A stretch of DNA of 64,000 nucleotides from SHZL01 sp031362985 (GCA_031362985.1 JANLTO010000032.1:1-64000), one strand, 5' to 3'; shown: positions 44,064 to 52,978, numbered from the stretch's first letter. A program made the numbers and translations. The notes: a model not told the origin generated them from the sequence alone.

Positions 44064-44081
44064 TTTGGCAATATTTGGCAA
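44064..44081. promoter_or_regulatory. Direct-repeat operator upstream of parDE
   Basis: TTTGGCAA occurs twice (44064-44071 and 44074-44081), a 10-bp period placing both on the same helix face, 18 bp upstream of the parD start. Suits an RHH antitoxin. Confidence 0.5.
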
Positions 44082-44147
44082 GACTGATAAATGACTGCCA
44101 GTCCAGCCTGGCCAACCAAGTCGAGTTACCTGGCTAATTGATTTTAT

Positions 44148-44223
<76 letters not shown>

Positions 44224-44253
44224 ACGATGTTTGCGCGGAACTCGATGATACGC

Positions 44254-45594
44254 CTAGCCCAATAGCCAGAACATTGCGATCACATACAACGACCCCATCG
44301 TGAGCTGGGTCAGGGTGATGGGCAGCCCGTAACGCAGGAAGCGTCCAAAGGTAAGTCGTTCCCCTTCCTGTGCACAGATGCCGGCGGTCACTATATTTGC
44401 GGAGGCGCCGATCAGCGTCGCGTTGCCGCCGAGCGTGGCGCCGAACATCATGGCGATGAACACCGGCAGTGTGTTAGTGGGCCAATCCGCGAAACCCGCG
44501 GCGAGCGCAATCTCCGGCACTGCCTCGGCAGCCACCAGATAGCCCTTGGTCATGATCAGCGAGGCCGCTACCACCGGGATATTCGCCAGCAGGCTGGACA
44601 GCAAACCAATTCCTGCCAGCAGCAACAGCGCCACCAGCGTCAGGTCCGCTCCAAACCATTCGTACAGTTGCAAGGACAACCCCTGCAGCAGGCCTGTCTT
44701 GGTGAAACCCTCCACGAGGCAGAAGATTGCACCGAGAAATACCAGGGTTTTCCAGTCAATGGTGCGGAAGACCGCCTCGACGGGTTCGATTTTGATGCCG
44801 TAAATGACGAGCAGGGCCAGCGTTGCACCGATGATCGCCACGGCTGGGGGCACGATATGCACCGGCAGGCGCTCTCCGACCAGGAACAGCAGCACCATCA
44901 GCCCCAGGACGGAGAGCGCAAGGACCGCAAAGCCCGGACGATCAATCGGCGGCAATGCGGCTTTGGGAGGCAATTGAGACTGTGAACGCCAGATCGATGG
45001 CATCAGTTTTGGCAAGAGAGGAATGATCACCAGCACCGCCAGCAGCCCGGCAAAGCTGACTTTCTGCAGATACGTCATGAAGCTCATGCCGATCGAACTA
45101 CCCACCAGGAAGGTCGCCGGATCACCCACCAGGGTGAGCATGCCCGCGGCGTTGCTGACAATAGCAGTCAGTATGAGAGGGGCGACGAAATCCACTTTGA
45201 GTGTGCGCGCCACGCGGACGATGATCGGGGCAAGCAGGATCACCGCGGTGGCATTCGGCAACAAGGCACAGACCGGCGCGACCAGCGCGATCAGCAGCAA
45301 CAGAAAGCGCTTTCCGCTGCCCCTCGTAGCCTGCAGATACATTGCGCCGACGCGCTCGAAGATTCCAGTTTTCCCGAGTACATGTGCCACGACCATGCCG
45401 CCAAACAGCAGCGCCAGCGGCCCGCCGGCAGTCTTCATCGCTTCTACCAGGTCGTCACCGCTGAGCAGGCCCAGTGTCATCATCAGGCAGACGCCGAGTA
45501 GCGCCGCCACGGCCATGTCGATGACATCGAAGGCGATCGCCAATATCACGGCCGCGAAAGTCCCGAGCGTAAGGTAAATCTGAATATCGCTCAT
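44254..45594 (-). CDS. ArsB/NhaD-superfamily (SLC13-like) membrane carrier
   Basis: 446 residues, about 11-12 membrane segments. ATG at 45594 with CAGGTGA upstream. Ion-transporter superfamily features: 'LPNATAVILLAPIIVRVAR' and 'NAAGMLTLVGDPATFLVGSSIGMSF' in the first half, 'NIPVVAASLIMTKG' and 'GATLGGNATLIGASANIVTAGIC' in the second, the paired N-x-(T/P) hairpin helices of the DASS/ArsB/NhaD fold. The substrate may be Na+, arsenite, sulfate or an organic acid. The gene for a periplasmic amino-acid-binding protein ends 11 bp upstream on the same strand, suggesting the two act together, which would be atypical. Confidence 0.82.
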   Translation of the reverse strand: MSDIQIYLTLGTFAAVILAIAFDVIDMAVAALLGVCLMMTLGLLSGDDLVEAMKTAGGPLALLFGGMVVAHVLGKTGIFERVGAMYLQATRGSGKRFLLLLIALVAPVCALLPNATAVILLAPIIVRVARTLKVDFVAPLILTAIVSNAAGMLTLVGDPATFLVGSSIGMSFMTYLQKVSFAGLLAVLVIIPLLPKLMPSIWRSQSQLPPKAALPPIDRPGFAVLALSVLGLMVLLFLVGERLPVHIVPPAVAIIGATLALLVIYGIKIEPVEAVFRTIDWKTLVFLGAIFCLVEGFTKTGLLQGLSLQLYEWFGADLTLVALLLLAGIGLLSSLLANIPVVAASLIMTKGYLVAAEAVPEIALAAGFADWPTNTLPVFIAMMFGATLGGNATLIGASANIVTAGICAQEGERLTFGRFLRYGLPITLTQLTMGSLYVIAMFWLLG

Positions 45595-45605
45595 GCCGTC
45601 ACCTG

Positions 45606-46646
45606 TCAGTCGACCGGCGGGGCGTACATCAATCCACCCTCGTTCCACAGGCGATTCAGTCCACGCTCGATCTTGAGCGGACTGTCACGCCCGACATTGC
45701 GCTCGTACATCTCGCCATAGTTGCCGACGGCAGCTACCACGAGCAACCCCAGGTTGTCGGCTGCGCCAATCAGGCGCCCGTAGTTGGTCTCACTGCCACC
45801 CGCGAGTTTCCATAACCTGATTTTTCGCTGCTTGATCTCCGGCCACTTCTGCCCCACGTTGGCCTGAGTGACGCCGTGTTCCTCGGCCAGGATCAGGGTG
45901 TACAGCACCCAGCGTACCAGTGATGCCCACTGGGTATCCCCAGCCAACACAACGGGCGCCAGAGGTTCTTTGGAGATGCGCTCGGGCAGGATCACAAAGG
46001 CGTCGGGGCCGCCTGTTGCGGCTGGGGCGAGCAGGCGCATGGCGGCGAGTTGGGACGCGTCGGAAGTGTAGGCCCGGCAGCGGCCGGCGAAAAATGCCGC
46101 GCCAACCTCGCCGGCCGAATCGATTACCACCGGTTCGAACGACATACCATGTGTTTCAGCGTATTCCGCAAGATTGGCGAGGTGTGTCGTGCCTTTTTCC
46201 ACGCAGACCGTTGCGCCCTGCAGGTCAGCGACCTTGGCGATATTCGCCGCCTTCGGCACCATGAAGCCCTGGCCGTCATAGTACAACACGGCCGGGAACT
46301 GTACATTGAAAGCGGTCTCGCGGACGAATGTCCAGGTGGTATTGCGCGTCAGCAGGTCGATGCGGCCGCTCTGCAGAGCCGGAAACCGCGCGGAGGCCTT
46401 GAGCGGAATGAATTCAGCCCTTTCCGCGTTGCCGAACACGCCTGCTGCCACGGCACGGCAGAAATCGACGTCCATGCCGCTCCATCGGCCCTTGCTGTCA
46501 CGCTCGGAAAACCCGGGTATGCCTTCGCTCACCCCGCAGCGCAGTGTTCCGCGCGCTTTGATTCCTGCGATCACGTCACCCGCATGGGCGGAAGGCAGCA
46601 GGGACAGCGCGATCGCTGTCACCAGTAACCATTTGGCGAGCTGCAT
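45606..46646 (-). CDS. Periplasmic amino-acid-binding protein (AapJ/BztA-like)
   Basis: 346 residues with a signal peptide (KWLLVTAIALSLLPSAHA). The sequence 'IKARGTLRCGVSEGIPGFSERDSKGRWSGMDVDFCRAVAAGVFG', 'RIDLLTRNTTWTFVRETAF' and 'VLYYDGQGFMVPK' is that of the general L-amino-acid ABC transporter binding protein. No ABC permease or ATPase gene is adjacent; instead an ArsB/NhaD-type carrier follows after 11 bp. It is either an orphan working with a remote ABC system or a partner of the carrier. The ATG at 46646 is chosen for the signal peptide. Confidence 0.88.
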   Translation of the reverse strand: MQLAKWLLVTAIALSLLPSAHAGDVIAGIKARGTLRCGVSEGIPGFSERDSKGRWSGMDVDFCRAVAAGVFGNAERAEFIPLKASARFPALQSGRIDLLTRNTTWTFVRETAFNVQFPAVLYYDGQGFMVPKAANIAKVADLQGATVCVEKGTTHLANLAEYAETHGMSFEPVVIDSAGEVGAAFFAGRCRAYTSDASQLAAMRLLAPAATGGPDAFVILPERISKEPLAPVVLAGDTQWASLVRWVLYTLILAEEHGVTQANVGQKWPEIKQRKIRLWKLAGGSETNYGRLIGAADNLGLLVVAAVGNYGEMYERNVGRDSPLKIERGLNRLWNEGGLMYAPPVD

Positions 46647-46802
46647 TATGAAGCAGACCTGTGGAAAGGAATAACCATTTTCACCATTTACCGATTTGGT
46701 CGTTGTTTCCAACCACTCCATTGTCCGTGCTGACACGCGCACGCCGCAAAGTGTAGCAAATTAGTCAGCGACTGGAGGCGTTCCGCGTTTGCTCCGGACA
46801 AA

Positions 46803-46851
46803 GTGTCAACCATGTGTCCGGAATAAGGTGTAAACCATGTGATCGGAATAC
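46803..46851. mobile_element. IS-end-like direct repeats
   Basis: Two 24-bp imperfect direct repeats (46803-46826 and 46828-46851, about 20 of 24 bases alike) share GTGT-x-AACCATGTG and CGGAATA, and a partial CCGGACAAA copy precedes them. Reiterated TGTCAACCATGT motifs are typical of the ends of some transposons (IS21/IS481-like). No transposase is present, so this would be a relic end. It lies just outside tRNA-Ile2. Confidence 0.4.
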
Positions 46852-46863
46852 ACCACTGAAAAA

Positions 46864-46940
46864 TGGTGGGCCCTGCTGGACTTGAACCAGCGACCAATCG
46901 ATTATGAGTCGACTGCTCTGACCAACTGAGCTAAGGGCCC
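46864..46940 (-). tRNA. tRNA-Ile2 (anticodon CAU, lysidine-modified)
   Basis: 77 nt including CCA. Acceptor GGGCCCT/AGGGCCC is perfect; the anticodon loop CTCATAA gives CAT. The body (CTTAGCTCAGTTGGTCAGAG, then TTGGTCGCTGGTTCAAGTCC) matches E. coli ileX/ileY rather than elongator or initiator tRNA-Met, so it is the minor isoleucine tRNA that reads AUA after TilS modification. Confidence 0.9.
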
Positions 46941-47006
46941 TTTGAGGCGTGGCATTCTACATGATGAGGCGGACACCGTACACGCCACGATGATTTCACT
47001 GGGGGC

Positions 47007-47420
47007 TCAGGGCTCGAACGGGTTCAACAGGCGTACACCGCAGTCCGCGATGTCCCTGGTATTCCTGGTTACCAGCGTCAGATCATGAGTTAAGGCAGTC
47101 GCCGCCAATAATCCGTCAACCAGAGGCAGTGTTCTTTTCACGGACAAAGTCCCCCACACTTCAGCTACCGTTCTCTCAACGATCAGCAGTCTTGCCCCCA
47201 GGCCCCGGATGACAGCCTGCATCCAGTTTTCCAGTTCCCGCGCTTTAGCTGGATGCCTGACCCGAAGCTGATCAATTCCTCGACGAATTTCACCCAGCAC
47301 TATGACGCTGACATAGACATCAATTTCTTCGACGCCAGACCACCAGGATCTGACTTGAGGGTTGCAATTTCGGCCTTTCCTGATCTCCGATAAGATATTG
47401 GTGTCAAGCAAGTAACTCAA
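47007..47420 (-). CDS. vapC: VapC-type PIN-domain toxin
   Basis: 137 residues. PIN ribonuclease: 'YLLDTNILSEIRKG' with Asp6, 'VSVIVLGEIRRGID' (Glu), 'PLVDGLLAATALTHDLTLVTRNTRDI' (acidic residues of the metal site). VapC toxins cleave tRNA or rRNA. It overlaps the antitoxin by 4 bp. Motifs are intact. Confidence 0.92.
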   Translation of the reverse strand: MSYLLDTNILSEIRKGRNCNPQVRSWWSGVEEIDVYVSVIVLGEIRRGIDQLRVRHPAKARELENWMQAVIRGLGARLLIVERTVAEVWGTLSVKRTLPLVDGLLAATALTHDLTLVTRNTRDIADCGVRLLNPFEP

Positions 47421-47704
47421 AATTCAACGTCCCTGCTGGTTTCGCGAGAACGATCGAGATTTACTCCCTCAAGAGGTGCCAATTCCAGTAATTCTTTCAG
47501 GTTCATTCCTTCATAGGGGTTTTGAATCGCGCTCAATGCCGCCCTGGTTTGTTCGGCAACCAAGCCTCCAGCGCGCAAATTCGCTGCTGCCTTTCGCAGC
47601 AACTCTTTGTCGCCTTCAGGTACATTTATTTCCATTCTTGAGTTGCCCTTTTTCAACTGGCGCAGACGATGTTTATGCACGGCCTTTTTTTGCGCTGGTG
47701 TCAT
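47417..47704 (-). CDS. VapB-like antitoxin
   Basis: 95 residues immediately before vapC. The basic N-terminus 'KAVHKHRLRQLKKGNSRMEINVPEGDKELLRKAAANLRAG' looks like an RHH DNA-binding segment. The tail (NPYEGMNLKELLELAPLEGVNLDRSRETSRDVEF) is probably the toxin-binding part. The antitoxin assignment rests on position, 4-bp overlap and composition. Confidence 0.75.
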   Translation of the reverse strand: MTPAQKKAVHKHRLRQLKKGNSRMEINVPEGDKELLRKAAANLRAGGLVAEQTRAALSAIQNPYEGMNLKELLELAPLEGVNLDRSRETSRDVEF

Positions 47705-47725
47705 TGTGTGATTCCTTTAGCTATC

Positions 47726-47744
47726 TATCCGGAAATATATCCGG
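47726..47744. promoter_or_regulatory. Direct repeat upstream of vapBC
   Basis: TATCCGG at 47726-47732 and again at 47738-47744 (12-bp period), 22 bp upstream of the antitoxin start. Possible autoregulatory site; weaker evidence than the palindromes at other modules. Confidence 0.35.
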
Positions 47745-47891
47745 GAATCGAAATCACGACAAGCGCATGATGCGGTTGAATACTTCAACCCGCCAGTCAG
47801 AAAATTCTGAATTTGCAGTAGTAAATCGACCAATGCTTTATCCTGTGACACCGATCTTTGTACCGATCCTTGCAACAGGCAGAACAACGAA

Positions 47892-49214
47892 ATGACCAGC
47901 GCCCGCAATGGCCATCACAATACCGACCACGGTGGCGGCCACATCCTGCAACAGGCGCGGCAACTGGATGCCGCCGACCCGCTGAAGGAATTCCGCAAGG
48001 GATTCCACTTCCCGAAAAATGCTGATGGTTCAGACCAGCTGTATTTCTGCGGCAACTCGCTGGGCCTGCAGCATCAGTCCGTGGCACTGGTGGTGGAAGA
48101 AGTGCTGGCTGCATGGAAAAATCGTGCAGTCGAAGGCCATTTCACTGGCCAGCGACCCTGGTTGCGTTACCACGAAGGCCTGCGTGCCGGCCAGGCAGCC
48201 ATGATCGGCGCCGGTCCGCATGAAATCGTCACGATGAACACCCTGACCGTCAACCTGCATCTGGCAATGATCAGCTTTTATCGCCCGCAAGGCCCGCGCC
48301 GGCGCATCGTGATGGAGAAACATGCATTTCCCTCCGATCGTTACGCCGTCGAATCGCAAATTCGTCTGCACGGACTCGATCCCGCTGATTGCCTGGTGGA
48401 ACTGGCGCCGCAAGACGGGGAACGATTGATCGCGGAAGATCGCATCGAGACGTATTTACGCCAACATGGTGATACGGTGGCGCTGGTGTTGTGGCCGGGC
48501 GTGCAATATGCCAGCGGGCAGGTGTTTGACCTGGGCAGGATTGCTGTCGCCGCAAAAGCGTGCGGGGCGAATGTTGGCTTTGACCTCGCGCACGCGATCG
48601 GCAACATCCCGTTGGCCCTGAACGAAAGCGGCTGCGACTTTGCCGCCTGGTGTACCTACAAATACCTCAATGCGGGTCCCGGTGCAGTTGGGGGAATGTT
48701 CGTCCATGAACGGCACCACCAGCGCACCGACCTGCCCCGGCTCAACGGCTGGTTTGGCAATGACCTGGCCACGCGCTTCCAGATGACGCCGGAATTCAGG
48801 CCGGCACCGGGCGCGGATGCCTGGCAACTGTCGACCCATACCACGCTGGCGATGGCGCCCTTGCTCGCATCTCTCGAGGTCTTCGACCAGGCGGGTTTTG
48901 CGCGTTTGCGGGAAAAATCCATAGCCATGACTGCATGGCTGGCGCAGCAGCTGGAAGAAAATCTGGGTGAAGTGCTGGAGATTATTACACCCATGCAGGA
49001 AGAACGACGCGGCTGCCAGCTATCATTGCGTGTGCGTGCAGGCCGGGAAGCCGGAAGAAGTCTTTTCACCCGGCTGGAACAAGCGGGAGTGGTGCCGGAC
49101 TGGCGTGAACCGGATGTCGTTCGCGTGGCGCCTGTGCCGCTGTACAACAGCTACGAGGATTGTGCGCAATTGGTGCGGATCATGCAGAAAATCGCCCGCA
49201 AAAATAGCATATAG
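47892..49214 (+). CDS. kynU: Kynureninase
   Basis: Cleaves kynurenine or 3-hydroxykynurenine to (hydroxy)anthranilate and alanine; PLP-dependent, 440 residues. Family blocks: 'QLYFCGNSLGLQHQSV', 'EGHFTGQRPWLRYHE', 'EKHAFPSDRYAVESQ', 'VGFDLAHAIGN' and the PLP-lysine segment 'AAWCTYKYLNAGPGAVGG' (Lys ~256). It lies 6 bp before nadB, so both are probably one transcript. No other kynurenine-pathway gene (tryptophan dioxygenase, kynurenine monooxygenase, 3-hydroxyanthranilate dioxygenase) is in the window. Confidence 0.94.
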   Translation: MTSARNGHHNTDHGGGHILQQARQLDAADPLKEFRKGFHFPKNADGSDQLYFCGNSLGLQHQSVALVVEEVLAAWKNRAVEGHFTGQRPWLRYHEGLRAGQAAMIGAGPHEIVTMNTLTVNLHLAMISFYRPQGPRRRIVMEKHAFPSDRYAVESQIRLHGLDPADCLVELAPQDGERLIAEDRIETYLRQHGDTVALVLWPGVQYASGQVFDLGRIAVAAKACGANVGFDLAHAIGNIPLALNESGCDFAAWCTYKYLNAGPGAVGGMFVHERHHQRTDLPRLNGWFGNDLATRFQMTPEFRPAPGADAWQLSTHTTLAMAPLLASLEVFDQAGFARLREKSIAMTAWLAQQLEENLGEVLEIITPMQEERRGCQLSLRVRAGREAGRSLFTRLEQAGVVPDWREPDVVRVAPVPLYNSYEDCAQLVRIMQKIARKNSI

Positions 49215-49220
49215 TGAAGT

Positions 49221-50828
49221 ATGAACTGTGATGTAGCCATTATCGGCAGCGGTCTTGCCGGATTGACTGTTGCTTTGCACCTTGCCGAAAGCCGCAAGGT
49301 CGTGCTCATTTCCAAGCGCGAGCTGCGCGATGGCGCCACCAACTGGGCACAAGGCGGCATTGCCGCAGTGCTCGACTCCAAGGACAGCACGGACCAGCAT
49401 GTAGCCGATACGCTGGTTGCCGGAGCCGGTCTGTGCGACGAGGGGGCAACCCGGTTTATTGTCGAGCGCGGGCGCGCAGCCATAGAGTGGCTCATTGCCC
49501 AGGGTGTCACCTTCACCAGCGACGAGCATGCGGAGATGGGCTACCACCTGACCCGCGAGGGCGGCCATGGCCAGCGCCGTATCATTCACGCCGCCGATGC
49601 GACTGGCCATGCGGTGCAAATGACCCTGGAACAAAAAGTCCGCGCTCATCCGAACATCACCGTGCTCGAAAACCATTTCGCGATTGACCTGATTACCTCC
49701 GACAAGCTCGGACTTGCATCCAGGCTGCCCGGGGACTTGCCCCAGTGCCTGGGCCTGTATGTGCAGCAAGTCGAGAGCGGCGAGGTCCTGACCATAGCGG
49801 CAGAGCAGACCGTACTGGCCACGGGCGGTGCCGGCAAGGTATACCTGTACACCACCAATCCGGATACCGCCACCGGTGATGGCATCGCCATGGCCTGGCG
49901 GGCCGGCTGCCGCATGGCCAATATGGAATTCATCCAGTTCCACCCGACCTGTTTATACCACCCGTTTGCCAAATCCTTCCTCATCAGCGAGGCACTGCGT
50001 GGCGAAGGTGGACGCTTGAAGCTCCCGGCCAGTGCAGGAGCGGCTGCGGGAACCTGTTTCATGCCGGAACATGATTCCCGGGCGGAACTGGCTCCGCGCG
50101 ACATCGTGGCCCGCGCCATTGACTTCGAAATGAAAAAACGCGGCCTTGATTTCGTTGACCTGGATATCAGCCACCAGCCCGCGGCTTTTTTGATCGAACA
50201 TTTCCCGACCATCCATGCGCGGTGCCTGGAACTGGGCATAGACATGACGCGCCAGCCCATACCCGTCGTGCCCGCCGCTCACTACAGCTGCGGTGGCATT
50301 GTCACGGACCTCTCCGGACGCACCGATCTGCAAGGACTGTATGCAATCGGCGAGACCGCCTGCACCGGCCTGCACGGCGCCAACCGCCTCGCCAGCAATT
50401 CGCTGCTGGAGTGCGTGGTGCTGGGACGCGCCGCAGCGCTGCATATTGAACAACAGCCCAGGTTTGCCCTGGGTGCATTACCCGTGTGGGACGAAAGCCG
50501 CGTGACGGACGCGGATGAAGAGGTGGTCATCACCCAGAACTGGGATGAGCTGCGCCGCTTCATGTGGAATTTCGTCAGTATCGTACGCACCACCAAGCGA
50601 CTGGAGCGGGCGCAGCATCGTATCCGGCTGCTTAAAGAAGAAATTGATGAGTACTACGCGCACTTCCGTATCACGCCCGATCTGCTGGAGCTACGCAACT
50701 TGGTGGTGGTGGCTTCCTTGATCGTGAGCAGCGCCTTGTCGCGGCGCGAAAGTCGTGGCTTGCATTTCAACCGGGATTTTCCGGAGACCCTGCCCAAAGC
50801 CCTGCCTTCCGTTCTGACCCCCGAGTAG
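49221..50828 (+). CDS. nadB: L-aspartate oxidase
   Basis: FAD enzyme oxidising aspartate to iminoaspartate, the first step of de novo NAD synthesis; 535 residues. 'CDVAIIGSGLAGLTVALHLAE' (FAD dinucleotide fold), 'RDGATNWAQGGIAAV', 'HLTREGGHGQRRIIHAADATG' and 'GLHGANRLASNSLLECVVLGRAAA' are diagnostic and distinguish it from succinate dehydrogenase. The product is used by NadA, encoded convergently 0.9 kb away. It follows kynU. Confidence 0.96.
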   Translation: MNCDVAIIGSGLAGLTVALHLAESRKVVLISKRELRDGATNWAQGGIAAVLDSKDSTDQHVADTLVAGAGLCDEGATRFIVERGRAAIEWLIAQGVTFTSDEHAEMGYHLTREGGHGQRRIIHAADATGHAVQMTLEQKVRAHPNITVLENHFAIDLITSDKLGLASRLPGDLPQCLGLYVQQVESGEVLTIAAEQTVLATGGAGKVYLYTTNPDTATGDGIAMAWRAGCRMANMEFIQFHPTCLYHPFAKSFLISEALRGEGGRLKLPASAGAAAGTCFMPEHDSRAELAPRDIVARAIDFEMKKRGLDFVDLDISHQPAAFLIEHFPTIHARCLELGIDMTRQPIPVVPAAHYSCGGIVTDLSGRTDLQGLYAIGETACTGLHGANRLASNSLLECVVLGRAAALHIEQQPRFALGALPVWDESRVTDADEEVVITQNWDELRRFMWNFVSIVRTTKRLERAQHRIRLLKEEIDEYYAHFRITPDLLELRNLVVVASLIVSSALSRRESRGLHFNRDFPETLPKALPSVLTPE

Positions 50829-50837
50829 TTGCCGGGA

Positions 50838-51704
50838 TTAATCCAGCACCCGCAAAGAGTAATCGGTGGCGCGAACATTCTTGGTCAGGGCGCCAATGGA
50901 GATGCGGTCCACCCCGGTTTCGGCAATGGCGCGCACGTGCTCATGGCCAACCCCACCTGAAGCCTCCAGTGTTGCCAGGCCGGAGGTATGCACCACTGCC
51001 TGGCGTAACAGATCCAGGGCGAAGTTATCCAGCAGAATCGATTGAGCGCCGGCCGCCAGTGCTTCCTGTAGTCCTGCCAGGTCTTCCACCTCGATCTGGA
51101 TGACCACACCGGCACGCAAGTCGTACGCTGCACGCAAGGCCTCTGCAATTCCACCTGCCGCAGCGATGTGGTTTTCCTTGATCAGGATGCCATCGTACAA
51201 GGCCATGCGCTGGTTGCGGCCACCCCCAACCCGCACGGCATATTTTTGCGCAAGGCGCAGCCCGGGCAGTGTTTTGCGCGTATCGAGTATGCTGGCTCGA
51301 GTGCCGCTCACGCTATCGACGAACTGGCGAGTTACCGTGGCCACTCCGGATAACATCTGCAGGAAGTTCAGGGCACTGCGTTCGGCGGTGAGCAATGCGC
51401 GCGCAGGCGCGGCAATGGAACACACCTCGGAACCGGCACGCATCCACTCGCCTTCCGCATAACGCCAGTCCAGCGCCATGCGCCCGTCGAGGCGCAGCAT
51501 TACTGCTTCAAACCAGGGTGCGCCGCACAGCACGGCATCTTCCCGCACGATCAACGACGCCTTTACCCTGGCCTTCTCAGGCACCAGCATTGCAGTCCAG
51601 TCTCCACTGCCGATGTCTTCGTCCAGTGCAGCTTGAATATTCGTCGCAAAGGCCTGCGCCAGGGCGGGGTCAAACGGCGCAAAACGATTGATCAAGGTGC
51701 TCAT
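50838..51704 (-). CDS. nadC: Quinolinate phosphoribosyltransferase (decarboxylating)
   Basis: Converts quinolinate and PRPP to nicotinate mononucleotide; 288 residues. Visible: 'LDEDIGSGDWTAML', 'LNFLQMLSGVATVTRQFVDSV', 'ILDTRKTLPGLRLAQKYAVRVGGGRNQRMALYDGILIKENHI', 'QIEVEDLAGLQEAL' and 'LEASGGVGHEHVRAIAETGVDRISIGALT'. It overlaps nadA by 4 bp, so it is translated from the nadA-nadC message and converges on nadB. Confidence 0.97.
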   Translation of the reverse strand: MSTLINRFAPFDPALAQAFATNIQAALDEDIGSGDWTAMLVPEKARVKASLIVREDAVLCGAPWFEAVMLRLDGRMALDWRYAEGEWMRAGSEVCSIAAPARALLTAERSALNFLQMLSGVATVTRQFVDSVSGTRASILDTRKTLPGLRLAQKYAVRVGGGRNQRMALYDGILIKENHIAAAGGIAEALRAAYDLRAGVVIQIEVEDLAGLQEALAAGAQSILLDNFALDLLRQAVVHTSGLATLEASGGVGHEHVRAIAETGVDRISIGALTKNVRATDYSLRVLD

Positions 51705-52819
51705 GCCGGACCCAGGCCACCTGCGGTGGGCCGCATACTGTCCTTGCGGGCGGCAGCAAAATCCAACATGCGTTCGATGGCGCGCACCGCTTTGCGGCTG
51801 ATTTCGGCATCCACCCGTACTTCGTTGGTCGGCGCTTCATTGCCACCGGACTGCAGCACATCGGCCAGGTTTTGCAGGCCGTTCATGGCCATCCACGGGC
51901 ACACAGCGCAGCTTTTACAGGTGGCCCCGGCACCGGCAGTGGGTGCCTTGATGAAGTGTTTGCCGGGCGCGACGGCGCGCATTCTGTGCAGGATGCCGGC
52001 ATCCGTCGCCACGATGAATTCAGTTGCTGCCAGTGCAGTCACTGCGGCGATCAGTTGTGAGGTTGAGCCCACTACGTCCGCCAGCGCCACCACGGACGCA
52101 GGGGATTCCGGATGCACCAGCACCCTGGCATGTGGATGTTGTGCTTTGAGTATTTCAAGTTCGATGCCTTTGAACTCATCATGCACCAGGCATGAACCTT
52201 GCCACAGCAACATGTCCGCGCCGGTTTTTTCCTGGATGTAACGGCCCAGGTGCCGGTCCGGCGCCCACAGGATTTTCTTCCCCTGCGCATGCAGGTGGGC
52301 AACGATGTCAAGACCGATGGAAGACGTCACCATCCAGTCAGCGCGCGCCTTGACTGCGGCACTGGTGTTGGCATAAACCACCACGGTGCGGTCCGGGTGC
52401 AGGTCGCAGAACGCGGAAAACTCGTCTGCCGGGCAACCGAGATCCAGCGAACAGGTCGCATCCAGATCCGGCATCAGCACGGTTTTTTCCGGTGAGAGGA
52501 TTTTCGCGGTTTCGCCCATGAAGCGAACACCCGCCACCACGAGAGTCTGTGCAGGGTGATCGCGCCCGAAGCGGGCCATTTCCAGTGAGTCCGAAACACA
52601 GCCGCCGGTTTCCTGGGCCAGGTCTTGCAGATCCCCGTCAACGTAATAATGCGCCACCAGAACAGCGTTACGCTGTTTGAGCAAATGTTTGATGCGCTCT
52701 TTTAGAGCACCTCTCTCGGCAATGGATAAAGCCGCAGGTACGCGGGCCCAGGCCGTCGCCGTGCCGGTCGCACCGCCCGGCATTTTTGGCCGCTCAAACT
52801 CAATGGTTTTGGTTTCCAT
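51701..52819 (-). CDS. nadA: Quinolinate synthase A
   Basis: Condenses iminoaspartate with dihydroxyacetone phosphate to quinolinate, using a [4Fe-4S] cluster; 372 residues from the ATG at 52819. 'VLVAHYYVDGDLQDLAQETGGCVSDSLEMARFG', 'GVRFMGETAKILSPEKTVLMPDLDATCSLDLGCP', 'HPESPASVVALADVVGSTSQLI' and the C-terminal 'CKSCAVCPWMAMNGL' carry the cluster cysteines. The upstream flank is the GGGGTCAG repeat element, whose left arm starts 25 bp before the start codon, so the nadA promoter may be shaped by it. Confidence 0.96.
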   Translation of the reverse strand: METKTIEFERPKMPGGATGTATAWARVPAALSIAERGALKERIKHLLKQRNAVLVAHYYVDGDLQDLAQETGGCVSDSLEMARFGRDHPAQTLVVAGVRFMGETAKILSPEKTVLMPDLDATCSLDLGCPADEFSAFCDLHPDRTVVVYANTSAAVKARADWMVTSSIGLDIVAHLHAQGKKILWAPDRHLGRYIQEKTGADMLLWQGSCLVHDEFKGIELEILKAQHPHARVLVHPESPASVVALADVVGSTSQLIAAVTALAATEFIVATDAGILHRMRAVAPGKHFIKAPTAGAGATCKSCAVCPWMAMNGLQNLADVLQSGGNEAPTNEVRVDAEISRKAVRAIERMLDFAAARKDSMRPTAGGLGPA

Positions 52820-52844
52820 GGTCTGTACCCTGAAGGAATGAACT

Positions 52845-52970
52845 GGGGTCAGAGAACAAATTGGGGTCAGGAACAAATTGGGGTCAGAGTAATTATTCAG
52901 GGTAATTCTTTGTCTGCGAGCTTGATGCCCGATGAATTTTTACTCTGACCCCAATTTGTTCTCTGACCCC
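52845..52970. repeat. GGGGTCAG inverted-repeat element between nadA and rpoD
   Basis: The left arm has three GGGGTCAG units (52845, 52863, 52880) spaced 17-18 bp; the right arm has two complementary CTGACCCC units (52945, 52963). The arms match over most of their length (GGGGTCAGAGAACAAATT pattern) around an unrelated ~50-bp centre. Similar 'ACTCTGACCCCAATT' motifs are dispersed in many proteobacterial genomes and may mark non-autonomous elements. It fills the gap between the two genes. Confidence 0.75.
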
Positions 52971-52978
52971 GATTTGGC

